The notes under the pieces are model-generated. The model saw nothing but the letters and a program-made list of their open reading frames with translations, had not been told where the DNA came from and searched no databases. A stretch of 64,000 nucleotides of DNA from Pseudomonas sp. LRP2-20 (GTDB lineage: Bacteria > Pseudomonadota > Gammaproteobacteria > Pseudomonadales > Pseudomonadaceae): positions 2,362,001 to 2,426,000 of the forward strand of contig NZ_AP025944.1 in NCBI RefSeq assembly GCF_024349685.1, written 5' to 3'. The translations under genes and the position numbers were made by a program. Positions 42,570-50,665 of this stretch are shown here, piece after piece. Position 1 is the stretch's first letter, and each line of letters opens with the position of its first letter.

Positions 42570-42580
42570 CTATAGTGTTC
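42570..42580 (+). promoter_or_regulatory. Third XRE operator copy, ahead of the structured segment
   Basis: CTATAGTGTTC repeats the operator 11-mer 28 bp after the XRE stop. It lies 25 bp before the first stem of the folded segment at 42605-42722. If its TATAGT acts as a -10, transcription would start near 42584. Confidence 0.55.
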
Positions 42581-42604
42581 ATGGCGCCCTCAATCGACTA
42601 CCAT

Positions 42605-42722
42605 CGCTGCTCACTAGAACCTGCTTCGGGGAGCAGCGTAGTCATGCGTAGATCATTCCATGGCTAAGGTGGCCCCTTCTACATCCAAATGCCTATGGCC
42701 ACCGCCGCTGCTCCCCGTTTTT
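42605..42722 (+). ncRNA. Candidate structured RNA or attenuator with terminator
   Basis: CGGGGAGCAGCG (42627-42638) pairs perfectly over 12 bases with CGCTGCTCCCCG (42706-42717), which is followed by TTTTT. Inside, GGTGGCC (42668-42674) pairs with GGCCACC (42697-42703). An upstream CGCTGCTC (42605-42612) can pair with GAGCAGCG (42631-42638) instead, so two exclusive folds exist, one with and one without the terminator stem. No coding frame is evident. It could be a 130-140-nt small RNA under the operator at 42570, or an attenuated end of the XRE transcript. I know no matching RNA family. Confidence 0.5.
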
Positions 42723-42893
42723 CAATTGGCCTGTACAGGACACCGTGTCGAGACTCGTGGAAGATTCCTGATTAACACTGGCGAAAGGCTGTAGGCGGGG
42801 AGCCTGGATGGAGGAGGGCGTAGTTAAATAATGCGCTTTTGTCTCTCGGGTATAGCGAGCGAGGCGCGAGGATGAGCCTAGCCACGAGCAGCG

Positions 42894-43334
42894 CTAGCCA
42901 TGCGAGCCCCCATCTATCTCCTCATGTGCGGCTTGAACAACCGCGTCGGGGTCGGAGGATATGATGTCCTTCGGCAGCTTACCCGCCAAATACGAATTGG
43001 ATGATTCGAACCATAAAGCCATGCCCCAGCCATTCGTCCTGGTGGCCAGCACAGCGATGACGCGCTGCATTCCCTGGGCGGCACTGGCCGAGGTGCGTGC
43101 TTCGATGGCGAAACGTGGAAAGTACTCCACACCCTCATAGGTGATAGAGAAGATCGCACCGTTTAAATACCGGTCATGAGTGACGTCGCTGAGTTGCTCA
43201 GCCAGCGCCGGCAACAGGGCATTTAGCTCTGGCCAGGTCAGCCAGTCTCCGCTGGCCATGACCCTGGATTGTGCCTTGGACTGGAAAATGGCCTCTCGGC
43301 GGGAAAGATTCCTCACCTTTGGAATTGCCTGCAT
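42894..43334 (-). CDS. Uncharacterised protein of the accessory block
   Basis: Protein of 146 residues starting MQAIPKVRNLSRREAIFQSK. It is soluble, with a helical N terminus and a compact C-terminal part (YEGVEYFPRFAIEARTSASA, then NGWGMALWFESSNSYLAGK). The last part resembles small antitoxin-like or RES/Xre-pair partners in general shape, but I can name no family. I chose the ATG at 43334, with GGAG about 12 bases upstream. It follows the Cys-rich gene on the same strand by about 117 bp and is probably co-transcribed. Confidence 0.6.
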   Translation of the reverse strand: MQAIPKVRNLSRREAIFQSKAQSRVMASGDWLTWPELNALLPALAEQLSDVTHDRYLNGAIFSITYEGVEYFPRFAIEARTSASAAQGMQRVIAVLATRTNGWGMALWFESSNSYLAGKLPKDIISSDPDAVVQAAHEEIDGGSHG

Positions 43335-43451
43335 TCTGCAAGACGCTCCTTGAGTATTAGGAGAGGGGATTCCAGCAGCCACTTCCGATCTGACCGCTGA
43401 GAGATAGACCAGCACTAATTCGGATCCACTGGCGGATCAAGGGTCGACCAC

Positions 43452-43763
43452 TCAACGGCGGTGCGAGTCTTGGAAGTAATCGTCTTGTGCAACCAGGCCC
43501 AAATCTCCGCTTTCAAGAGACAGCTCATCACTGAACAGGTGCTGAACGCGTCGCTCTTGCTTAATGTACGCCAAGGTCTGGAAAAAACAGTGCTCACAGA
43601 GGTGTACCTCGAATCGCTGGCCGTCGTGCTCGCTGCCATATCCCCAGTGGGCTTGTAGGGTTCCATACTGGTAATAACCTGCGGCCCTGCGCGTCGAACA
43701 ACCGCAGACGTCACAGGTCACGTCAGTGACGGCTTCAACCTCGACCGGCCCCATAATTTTCAC
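43452..43763 (-). CDS. Uncharacterised small zinc-ribbon protein
   Basis: Protein of 103 residues with two CxxC pairs, CDVCGCS at about residue 17 and LCEHCF at about 57, which probably bind zinc. Between them lies GYYQYGTLQAHWGYGSEHDG. The GTG start at 43763 has GGA seven bases upstream. It is the first of two genes on the minus strand in this block. Function unknown. Confidence 0.65.
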   Translation of the reverse strand: MKIMGPVEVEAVTDVTCDVCGCSTRRAAGYYQYGTLQAHWGYGSEHDGQRFEVHLCEHCFFQTLAYIKQERRVQHLFSDELSLESGDLGLVAQDDYFQDSHRR

Positions 43764-43829
43764 TGTGAATTCCTAAAAAATGGCTTCGAGCCAGGTTGGA
43801 GGGCAAGCTGGCAATCGACAGCTGAGTAA

Positions 43830-44050
43830 TCCAATCTTGACCGCGGTCGCGCATGCCGATGCGCTCCACCGAATGCGCGCACTCCTGATCATGCGCATGA
43901 TAACAGGAGTTCTGCGTTGTACTGATGTTGCTGTGACGCAGATTCTTCCCGCAGGCCTCTAGAATCGCGCAGCGGAGCGTCAAACGTGGCTGAGGTGTGG
44001 CGCATCCAGTGCGCAGAAGCACAGCGTAGACGTTCCATCTCATGGTGAGC
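43830..44050 (-). pseudogene. Tyrosine recombinase (integrase), frameshifted C-terminal part
   Basis: In one minus-strand frame lies HWMRHTSATFDAPLRDSRGL, which contains the RHT box of phage-type integrases. In the next frame follows NLRHSNISTTQNSCYHAHDQ and ECAHSVERIGMRDRG, which holds the nucleophilic Tyr segment. The two must once have been one frame, so a frameshift has destroyed the gene. N-terminal parts are not seen. It marks the edge of an integrated element, with the small accessory genes at 41.6-43.8 kb as possible cargo. Confidence 0.7.
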
Positions 44051-44364
44051 GTGGCCTTCGCTGCAAATCTTGTCGACAGCTTTATCGAAGCCAGCGCGAC
44101 AACCAGGTGTATACAGTGTGCTGCCGGTTCTATGAATTCCTTATTGAAGACGGCGTCACCTAAACGAACCCGTTTCGGCCACTCCAAAGAGCAACCGATT
44201 TTCTGAGATGTACGGTCGATCCTGCGTTCTAAAACATCTCAAATAGGGAGGACTCTATTTACCCTCAAGAACACCCTTTCCGTAAATAATAATTGACAAA
44301 CAAGTACCACTGCTGAGTGGAGAGGAATGGATTTCATCAGAGGAGTCAAGTCATCCTGACATCG

Positions 44365-44382
44365 TGTCAACGTTTCGTGACA
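44365..44382. promoter_or_regulatory. Candidate Rrf2 operator
   Basis: TGTCA-N8-TGACA inverted repeat, 70 bp before the Rrf2-type start and overlapping its likely promoter region. Rrf2 regulators often repress their own gene through such dyads. Inferred only. Confidence 0.4.
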
Positions 44383-44451
44383 AGTGGGGGCCGCTTGGCT
44401 CAGCCTCACCGATAGGCGTAATATTTGCGACTACGTTGGTCGGAGATGTGT

Positions 44452-44991
44452 ATGTCGCTTTACAGCGCTGGCGTCGAATACGGCATTCATTGCCTGCTGT
44501 ACCTCGTTGATGAGCGAGGTGATACCCGGGAGGCCAGTGTGCGCGACCTGGCGGAGTTGCAGGGCGTGCCCCAGGAGTACCTGGCCAAGGTCTTCACCAA
44601 GCTCGCCCGGGCCAGGCTGGTGGTAGCCACCGAAGGCGTGCGCGGCGGTTTTCGCCTGGCGCGGCCGTCGGACGAAATCACCGTGCTGGACATCGTCCAC
44701 GCCATCGACGGGCCGAAGAAGATCTTCGATTGCCGCGAGATCCGCGAGCGTTGCACCTTGTTCGAAGGTTCCGCGCCGGGCTGGGCGACCGAGGGCACCT
44801 GCGCGATTCACGCGGTGATGCTGGGGGCGCAGAAGCGCATGGAAGAGGCCTTGGCGCAGCAGACCATCCTTGACCTGGCGCGGCGCTTCGGGCGCAAGGC
44901 ACCGGCCGAATTCGGGCAACAGGTCAATGACTGGATGTGCGAGCGGCGTGAGGGCAAGGGTGGTGGGGATATCCCCGTCAGCCAGGTCTGA
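44452..44991 (+). CDS. Rrf2-family transcriptional regulator
   Basis: Regulator of 179 residues. The winged helix is SLYSAGVEYGIHCLLYLVDE, SVRDLAELQGVPQEYLAKVF and TEGVRGGFRLARPSDEITVL. The cluster loop has three cysteines (IFDCREIRERCTLFEG, then EGTCAIHAVM), in the C-x5-C-x(n)-C order seen in iron-sulphur Rrf2 sensors such as NsrR and RirA. A [2Fe-2S] or [4Fe-4S] sensor is therefore likely. I chose the ATG at 44452, with GGAG six bases upstream. Neighbours are an AraC gene and the AhpD/ABC operon, so control of redox or sulphur-related functions is plausible. Confidence 0.9.
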   Translation: MSLYSAGVEYGIHCLLYLVDERGDTREASVRDLAELQGVPQEYLAKVFTKLARARLVVATEGVRGGFRLARPSDEITVLDIVHAIDGPKKIFDCREIRERCTLFEGSAPGWATEGTCAIHAVMLGAQKRMEEALAQQTILDLARRFGRKAPAEFGQQVNDWMCERREGKGGGDIPVSQV

Positions 44992-45004
44992 ATCTATCGC
45001 CTGA

Positions 45005-45083
45005 CCGGCCCTTTCGCGAGCAAGCCCGCTCCCACAGAGACCGAGGAGAGCTTGTGGGAGCGGGCTTGCCCGCGAAGAGGCCG
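45005..45083. repeat. REP pair (inverted palindromic repeat)
   Basis: GCAAGCCCGCTCCCACAG and its inverse TGTGGGAGCGGGCTTGC flank a short centre, with outer arms ending in GGCC. This is the abundant P. putida-type REP element, placed between the convergent Rrf2 and AraC genes. Confidence 0.85.
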
Positions 45084-45090
45084 GAGCAGG

Positions 45091-45996
45091 TCAGCGCCCC
45101 TCGTGCTGCCGCCGATAAGCCCCCGGCTGTACCCCCATGGTCTTGGCAAACGCCCGGGTAAACGCCGCCACCGACTGGTACCCCGCCTGCGCGCCCACCT
45201 GTTCCACGGTATTGCCCGCCTGCAGCAACCGGCAGGCATGGCGCATGCGCAGCGCCAGCAGTACCTGCCCCGGCGACTGCCCGGCCAGTTCATTGAAGCG
45301 CTTGAAGAACGCCGAGCGCGACAAGCCGGTGCAGGCCGCCATGCTCTCCAGCGTCCAGGCCTGCCCAGGCTGCTCGATCAGCTGCTCCAGCAGCCCGGCA
45401 AACGCCGGCTGACGGGCGAGCGCGACCAAGCCGCCAAGCGACTGCCCGGCGTGCACCTGCTGGCGCAGCACATACAGGAACAACAGGTGGGTCAGGCGCT
45501 CCAGCAGCGTTTGCGAGGGCGAGCCCTGGCACTCCTCCAGAATCAGCCCGAACAACGCCCGTGCCGCATGCCCTTGCGGTTCATCGGCGCGCAGCACGAT
45601 CCAGTCGGCCAGCCCCTCGACGATCAGCGCCGACAACCCAGCGCGGAAGTCGAAGAACCCGCATACCAGGCCCACCCCATCGCCCGCCGTCGCATCCAGA
45701 GCCTGCATCTGCTGGCGTGGTTGGGCGCAGGCGGCAATCGGGTCCTGGTCGCTGGACAGCCGGTAGCCCACATCGCGCAGCAGGAACACGGCATCGCCGG
45801 CCGCCAGCCGCACGGCCTCGGTCTGGCCATCGATGTGCAACCAGCAATGCCCCTGCACCACCAGGTGAAAACTGGCGCGGCCCATGCCTTGGGTGCTGGC
45901 GTGCCAGCCGCCGCAATAGCGGCCGATATGAAACAGGCTGGCGTCGAGCTCGAGGCTCTCTAATAACCAATCGACAAGAGGGCTGGATGAAATCAT
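45091..45996 (-). CDS. AraC-family regulator with cupin sensor
   Basis: Regulator of 301 residues. The N-terminal cupin-like sensor (CUPIN_6 type) contains SFHLVVQGHCWLHIDG and LAAGDAVFLLRDVGYRLSSD. The two C-terminal AraC helix-turn-helix motifs are WTLESMAACTGLSRSAFFKR followed by VLLALRMRHACRLLQAGN and GAQAGYQSVAAFTRAFAKTM. It is divergent from the AhpD-like gene at 46100 with 103 bp between, so it is the likely local activator of that gene or operon. Confidence 0.9.
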   Translation of the reverse strand: MISSSPLVDWLLESLELDASLFHIGRYCGGWHASTQGMGRASFHLVVQGHCWLHIDGQTEAVRLAAGDAVFLLRDVGYRLSSDQDPIAACAQPRQQMQALDATAGDGVGLVCGFFDFRAGLSALIVEGLADWIVLRADEPQGHAARALFGLILEECQGSPSQTLLERLTHLLFLYVLRQQVHAGQSLGGLVALARQPAFAGLLEQLIEQPGQAWTLESMAACTGLSRSAFFKRFNELAGQSPGQVLLALRMRHACRLLQAGNTVEQVGAQAGYQSVAAFTRAFAKTMGVQPGAYRRQHEGR

Positions 45997-46099
45997 CTAA
46001 TGCAAAGACTCAGGAGCAAGGAAAGGCGACTGATGAATATGGAGGGTAATTCTTATAACCAACAGACTGTAGGCACACACAGCAAAAGGAGACCACTCC

Positions 46100-46660
46100 A
46101 TGACCTCGCGCATTACTCTACACACTCTGCAGAGCGCCCCGGAAGCGGCCCGCCCATTCCTCGAAAACGCCCAGAAGAATTCAGGCTTCATTCCCAACCT
46201 GCTCGGCGTGCTGGCCAATGCCCCGGCGGCGCTGGAAACCTACGTCACCGTCTCGGCCCTGAACGGCAAGGCTGAGCTGACCCTGGCCGAGCGTGAAGTG
46301 GTGCAACTGATCGCCGCGACCAATCACGGTTGCGACTTCTGCGTTGCCGGCCATACCGCCGTGGCCCTGAACAAGGCCAAGCTGCCCGCCGAAGTGGTCG
46401 AAGCCCTGCGTGCCCGTGGTGAACTGCCGGATGCCCGCTACGAGACCCTGGCTGAATTCGCCCGCGAAGTCATTGCAACCCGCGGCAATGTCAGCGACAC
46501 CACCTACCAGGCCTTCCGTGCAGCCGGTTTCACCGAGGGCAACGCCCTGGAAGTGATTCTCGGCGTGAGCCTCGCAACTCTGTGCAACTTTGCTAATGTG
46601 TTCGCCCAGACGCCGCTCAACGACGAGCTGAGCAAGTACCGCTGGCAGCCAACCGCGTAA
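46100..46660 (+). CDS. Carboxymuconolactone decarboxylase/AhpD-like protein
   Basis: Protein of 186 residues of the AhpD/CMD fold. The redox motif HGCDFCVAGHTAVALNKAKL has the C-x2-C and the His of alkylhydroperoxidase AhpD proteins, so peroxidase or thiol-reductase activity is likely rather than decarboxylation. AGGAG lies eight bases before the ATG. It is the first gene after the divergent AraC regulator and is followed after 49 bp by a flavoprotein, then an ABC importer. AraC-adjacent AhpD-like genes are common in pseudomonads. Confidence 0.9.
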   Translation: MTSRITLHTLQSAPEAARPFLENAQKNSGFIPNLLGVLANAPAALETYVTVSALNGKAELTLAEREVVQLIAATNHGCDFCVAGHTAVALNKAKLPAEVVEALRARGELPDARYETLAEFAREVIATRGNVSDTTYQAFRAAGFTEGNALEVILGVSLATLCNFANVFAQTPLNDELSKYRWQPTA

Positions 46661-46709
46661 TTTTACGCTCGGCGCTGGTGGCGCCTGCTATTTCAAAAGG
46701 AGTAGGGAC

Positions 46710-47774
46710 ATGCTTGATGCAGCATTTCGTCAATGGCTGGATGCCAATGCCGAGGCAATCGACCAGGGCCAGTGCGACCCACAATCCGTGCTGGCACACA
46801 TCGCCGAATCGCAGCTGTTGCGCATCGGCGTCGACCCGGTGCTGGGCGGCAACGGTGGCGCGGTCACCCATGCGGTCGAGGCAATCGCCGCCATCGCCAG
46901 CCGCTCACTGGCCGCCGCCTTTGTCTGCTGGGGCCAGCGCGCGTTCATCGAATACCTGCTGCAAAGCCCCAACCAGGCCCTGCGCGAGCGCTTGCTGCCG
47001 AGCTTGTTGACCGGCGAACTGGCCGGTGCCACAGGTTTGTCCAATGCCATGAAGTTCCTCTCCGGGATCGAGGCGCTGCAGGTGCGTGCCCGCCCCGGGT
47101 CGGCGGGCTGGACCCTGGAAGGCCGCTTGCACTGGGTGACCAACCTGCGCAAGAGCGGCTTCGTCGTGGCGGCGGCCATCGAGGACGACGCCGGTGGCTC
47201 GCCCTTCGTACTGGCCATTCCTTCCGGCAGCCAGGGCCTGGAACGCTCCGATGACCTGGAGCTGATGGGCCTGCAGTCGAGCAATACCGCGGCACTGGCG
47301 TTCCACCAGGTCGAGCTGAGCCGCGACTGGCTGCTGCACGAGAACGCCCGCGAGTTCCTGCCCCAGGTGCGCCCGGCGTTTCTTGCCTTGCAGTGCGGCA
47401 TGGCCATCGGCCTGGCACGGCGTTCGCTGCAGGAAGTGCATGAGCACCTGCACGGGCGCCTGTCGTTCCTCGAGGAGCACCGCCAGGTACTCAAGGAGCG
47501 CCTCGAGAACACGGTGGCCGAGCTCAAGCAGGGCCTGCTCGAAGGGCGTTTCCTGGGCCAGCCGGCGGCGCTGTTCAAGCTGCGCATCACCCTCGCCGAG
47601 TGCGCTGCCGACGCGGTGCAGCTGGAGCTGCAAGCCAGCGGCGGCAAGGCGTACCTGGATGCGTTCGGGGCCGGTTTCGCCCGCCGCTGGCGCGAGTCGG
47701 CGTTCGTGCCGATCGTCACCCCAAGCCTGGTGCAACTGCGCGCCGAGCTGCATCGCCAGGCCGCCAGCGCATGA
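46710..47774 (+). CDS. Acyl-CoA dehydrogenase-like flavoprotein (DszC/SfnC type)
   Basis: FAD/FMN-dependent protein of 354 residues with the acyl-CoA dehydrogenase fold. ELAGATGLSNAMKFLSGIEA and WTLEGRLHWVTNLRKSGFVV are the middle-domain motifs, and the C-terminal helical domain ends RRWRESAFVPIVTPSLVQLR. It lacks the usual catalytic Glu context of true dehydrogenases, and the setting beside a sulfonate-type ABC importer matches DszC/SfnC-like monooxygenases that act in sulphur acquisition. AAGGAG precedes the ATG. The stop overlaps the next start (ATGA). Confidence 0.85.
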   Translation: MLDAAFRQWLDANAEAIDQGQCDPQSVLAHIAESQLLRIGVDPVLGGNGGAVTHAVEAIAAIASRSLAAAFVCWGQRAFIEYLLQSPNQALRERLLPSLLTGELAGATGLSNAMKFLSGIEALQVRARPGSAGWTLEGRLHWVTNLRKSGFVVAAAIEDDAGGSPFVLAIPSGSQGLERSDDLELMGLQSSNTAALAFHQVELSRDWLLHENAREFLPQVRPAFLALQCGMAIGLARRSLQEVHEHLHGRLSFLEEHRQVLKERLENTVAELKQGLLEGRFLGQPAALFKLRITLAECAADAVQLELQASGGKAYLDAFGAGFARRWRESAFVPIVTPSLVQLRAELHRQAASA

Positions 47775-48592
47775 GCCAGGCGTTACTCGAAGCCCGCGAG
47801 ATCAGCCTGGGCTACCCGCGCGAGGGCGGCTGGCAGGAAGTGCTGGCGCGCTTCGACCTGCAACTGGCGCCAGGGGAGGTCGTGACCATCCTTGGCCCCA
47901 GTGGCGTAGGCAAGTCCAGCCTGTTGCGGGTGCTGGCCGGCCTGCAGCAGCCGCGCGGCGGCAGCGTGACGCTGCACGGCGAACCGCTGCAGGGCCCGCA
48001 CCCACGGCTGGCGGTGGCCTTCCAGGACCCGAGCCTGCTGCCCTGGCTGAGCCTGGAAAAGAACGTCGCCTTCGGCCTGGATTTCGCCCGCCAGCCCAAG
48101 CTGGCCGCCGCCGAGCGCCGTGCGCGCATCGACCATGCCATCAACGCGGTGGGCCTGGCCCATGCGCGCAACCAGTATCCGGCGCAGCTGTCGGGCGGCA
48201 TGGCCCAGCGCACTGCGCTGGCCCGCTGCCTGGCGCGCCAGCCTGAAGTGCTGCTGCTCGACGAGCCGTTCGGTGCGCTCGACGAAGTGACCCGTGCCGA
48301 CATGCAGCAACTGCTGCTGCAGCTGATCGCCACCCACAACACCGCAGCCGTGCTGATTACCCACGATATCGACGAAGCCTTGTTGTTGTCCGACCGGGTG
48401 CTGCTACTGGGCGACCACCCGGCGCACATCCTCGGCCAATGGCACATCGGCCTGCCGCAACCGCGCGCGCAGCGGGTCGAAGAGCTGGGCGCGCTGCGTA
48501 TCGACATCCTCAAGACCCTTCGGCGGGCCAGCCGCACCGCTGCACCTTCCTCTATTTCGTTGCCTTCGGAGCCTGCACATGTGCATGGATGA
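47771..48592 (+). CDS. ABC transporter ATP-binding protein (nitrate/sulfonate type)
   Basis: ATPase of 273 residues of the SsuB/TauB/NrtD group. Walker A GPSGVGKSSLLRVLAG, Q-loop VAFQDPSLLPWLSLEKNV, signature LSGGMAQRTALARCLA and Walker B VLLLDEPFGALDE with VLITHDIDEALLLSDRVLL are all intact. I chose the ATG at 47771, which overlaps the flavoprotein stop. The 3' end overlaps the binding-protein gene by 14 bp, so the importer genes are translationally coupled. Confidence 0.94.
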   Translation: MSQALLEAREISLGYPREGGWQEVLARFDLQLAPGEVVTILGPSGVGKSSLLRVLAGLQQPRGGSVTLHGEPLQGPHPRLAVAFQDPSLLPWLSLEKNVAFGLDFARQPKLAAAERRARIDHAINAVGLAHARNQYPAQLSGGMAQRTALARCLARQPEVLLLDEPFGALDEVTRADMQQLLLQLIATHNTAAVLITHDIDEALLLSDRVLLLGDHPAHILGQWHIGLPQPRAQRVEELGALRIDILKTLRRASRTAAPSSISLPSEPAHVHG

Positions 48593-49784
48593 CTGCTGTT
48601 CCTCCACCTCGCGTCGTGATTTCCTCAAGCTCAGCGCCATGCTCACCGCCGCCGGGGCCGTGCCGTTGCTGTCCAGCCTGCAGGCCCGCGCCGCCGCCGA
48701 GCCCGACGCGCCGGTACGTATCGGCTACCTGCCGATCACCGACGCCACGCCACTGCTGGTGGCGCACAACAACGGCCTGTTCGAGGCCGAAGGCATCAAG
48801 GCCGAGCGCCCGGTGCTGCTGCGCAGCTGGGCGCAGGTGATCGAGGCGTTCATCTCCGGCCAGGTCAACGTCATTCACCTGCTGTCGCCTATGACCGTGT
48901 GGGCGCGGTATGGCAGCAAGGTGCCGGCCAAGGTGGTGGCCTGGAACCATGTGGGCGGCTCGGGCCTGACCGTGGCGCCGGACATCACCGACATGAAGCA
49001 GCTGGGTGGCAAGACCGTGGCCATCCCGTTCTGGTACTCGATCCACAACGTGGTGCTGCAGCAGATGCTCAACGACAACGGCCTGACCCCGGTGTCGAAA
49101 CCCGCCAATGCCCAGCTGGCGGCCAACGAAGTCAACCTGCTGGTGCTGCCGCCGTCGGACATGCCGCCAGCCCTGGCCAGCAAGCGCATCGCCGGCTACA
49201 TCGTCGCCGAACCGTTCAATGCCCTGGCCGAGAACCTCAAGGTCGGCCGCGTGCAGCGCTTCACCGGTGATGTCTGGCGCAACCACGCCTGCTGCGTGGT
49301 GTTCATGCACGAACACGACCTGAACAACCGCCCGGAATGGTCGCAGAAGGTGGTCAACGCCATCGTCAAGGCCCAGCAATGGACCCGCGACCACCGTGCC
49401 GAAGCGGCGGCGCTGCTGTCCAAGGCCGGCCCCAACAAGTACACCCCGCATGACCCGGCGGTGCTGACCAAGGTGCTGGCACCGGCCGCCGAAGACCGTG
49501 CCGGTTACATTGCCAGTGGCGCGATTCAGCATCAGCAGTGGGACGAAAAGCGCATCGACTTCCAGCCATACCCGTACCCCAGCTACACCGAGGAGCTGGT
49601 CAAGCGCCTGAAAAGCACCCTGATCGAAGGCGAAAGTGGCTTCCTCGCTGGCCTGGACCCGGCGCAGACTGCCCGCGACCTGGTCGACGACCGCTTCGTG
49701 CGCAACGCCATTGCCGCGGTCGGCGGCCCGTCGGTGTTCGGCATCGCCGAGAACTTCCAGCGCAGCGAGGAGTTCGCGGTCTGA
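48579..49784 (+). CDS. ABC transporter substrate-binding protein with Tat signal
   Basis: Periplasmic binding protein of 401 residues, NMT1/SsuA-like. A twin-arginine signal is visible (SRRDFLKLSAMLTAAG followed by SLQARAAAEPD), so it may be exported folded, perhaps with a cofactor. Before it lies an unusual cysteine-rich start MCMDDCCSST. The mature protein begins VRIGYLPITDATPLLVAHNN and has a GKTVAIPFWYSIHNVVLQQM segment. Binding-protein folds of this group take sulfonates, nitrate, thiamine precursors and aromatic acids; the ligand here is unknown. Confidence 0.9.
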   Translation: MCMDDCCSSTSRRDFLKLSAMLTAAGAVPLLSSLQARAAAEPDAPVRIGYLPITDATPLLVAHNNGLFEAEGIKAERPVLLRSWAQVIEAFISGQVNVIHLLSPMTVWARYGSKVPAKVVAWNHVGGSGLTVAPDITDMKQLGGKTVAIPFWYSIHNVVLQQMLNDNGLTPVSKPANAQLAANEVNLLVLPPSDMPPALASKRIAGYIVAEPFNALAENLKVGRVQRFTGDVWRNHACCVVFMHEHDLNNRPEWSQKVVNAIVKAQQWTRDHRAEAAALLSKAGPNKYTPHDPAVLTKVLAPAAEDRAGYIASGAIQHQQWDEKRIDFQPYPYPSYTEELVKRLKSTLIEGESGFLAGLDPAQTARDLVDDRFVRNAIAAVGGPSVFGIAENFQRSEEFAV

Positions 49785-50539
49785 TGCGCAAGCACGTCGT
49801 ACATGCTGGCCTGGGGCTGGTCGGCCTGCTGGGGTTGCTGTTGCTGTGGTGGGCGGGGGTGCGGCTGTTCGGCGAGGCCGATGGCCTGTCGGCGCGCTTC
49901 TCGCCCCAGGCGACCCTGGCCAGCCTGGTCGAGCTGCTCGGCCAGGGCGAGGTCTACGGGCATGTCTGGGTCAGCCTCAAGCGCATTCTGGTCGGCTTGT
50001 TGCTGGCGCTGCTGATCGGCGTGCCGTTGGGGCTGCTGGTCGGCAGCTACCGGCATCTGGAGGCGGCGACCACGCCGGCGTTCCAGTTCCTGCGGATGAT
50101 CTCGCCCCTGTCGTGGATGCCAGTGGTGGTGATGTTGATGGGCGTGGGTGACCAGCCGATCTACTTCCTGCTGGCCTTCGCCGCCTTGTGGCCGATCCTG
50201 CTGAACACCGCTGCAGGCGTGCGCCAGCTTGACCCGCGCTGGCTGCAGCTGAGCCGCAGCCTCAGTGCCACGCGCTGGGAAACCTTGTGCAAGGTGATCA
50301 TCCCCGGGGTGATCGGCCATGTGCTGACCGGGGTGCGCCTGGCCATCGGCATCCTGTGGATCGTGCTGGTGCCGTGCGAGATGCTTGGGGTGAGTGCGGG
50401 GCTGGGCTATTTCATTCTCGATACCCGCGACCGCCTGGCTTATTCGGAACTGATGGCGATGGTGCTGCTGATCGGCGTGCTGGGCTTCATGCTTGATGCT
50501 CTGGCCCGTGGGCTGCATCGGCGCTGGGTACATGCCTGA
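49784..50539 (+). CDS. ABC transporter permease (nitrate/sulfonate type)
   Basis: Inner-membrane permease of 251 residues with six helices, SsuC/TauC-like. The EAA-type loop is SRSLSATRWETLCKVIIPGV, where it contacts the ATPase. The first helix is HAGLGLVGLLGLLLLWWAGV. The start overlaps the binding-protein stop (TGATG). It is the last gene of the operon, followed by a REP element rather than a simple terminator. The operon order ATPase, binding protein, permease differs from the ssu order. Confidence 0.92.
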   Translation: MRKHVVHAGLGLVGLLGLLLLWWAGVRLFGEADGLSARFSPQATLASLVELLGQGEVYGHVWVSLKRILVGLLLALLIGVPLGLLVGSYRHLEAATTPAFQFLRMISPLSWMPVVVMLMGVGDQPIYFLLAFAALWPILLNTAAGVRQLDPRWLQLSRSLSATRWETLCKVIIPGVIGHVLTGVRLAIGILWIVLVPCEMLGVSAGLGYFILDTRDRLAYSELMAMVLLIGVLGFMLDALARGLHRRWVHA

Positions 50540-50550
50540 CCGGCCAGTCT

Positions 50551-50659
50551 GGCCTCTTCGCGGGCATGTCGGGGCGCCGAACCGCCGCTCCCACAGGTAC
50601 TGCACAGGCCTGGAAATTTGTGCGATCCCTGTGGGAGCGGGCTTGCCCGCGAAGAGGCC
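50551..50659. repeat. REP pair with perfect 16-bp outer arms
   Basis: GGCCTCTTCGCGGGCA at 50551-50566 is the exact inverse of 50644-50659. Inner arms with CGCTCCCACAGG / CCTGTGGGAGCG are also paired. It lies between the convergent permease and GNAT genes and may act as a terminator or IS200/RAYT-type REP target. Confidence 0.88.
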
Positions 50660-50665
50660 CTCGAA

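Noticed and set aside
42605..42722. Retron msr/msd reading of the nested inverted repeats
   Set aside because: No reverse transcriptase gene is present nearby; a terminator-ended RNA fits better.
43764..44187. Minus-strand 150-codon frame taken as one intact gene
   Set aside because: Integrase motifs fall in two frames, so it is a frameshifted remnant rather than a new protein.
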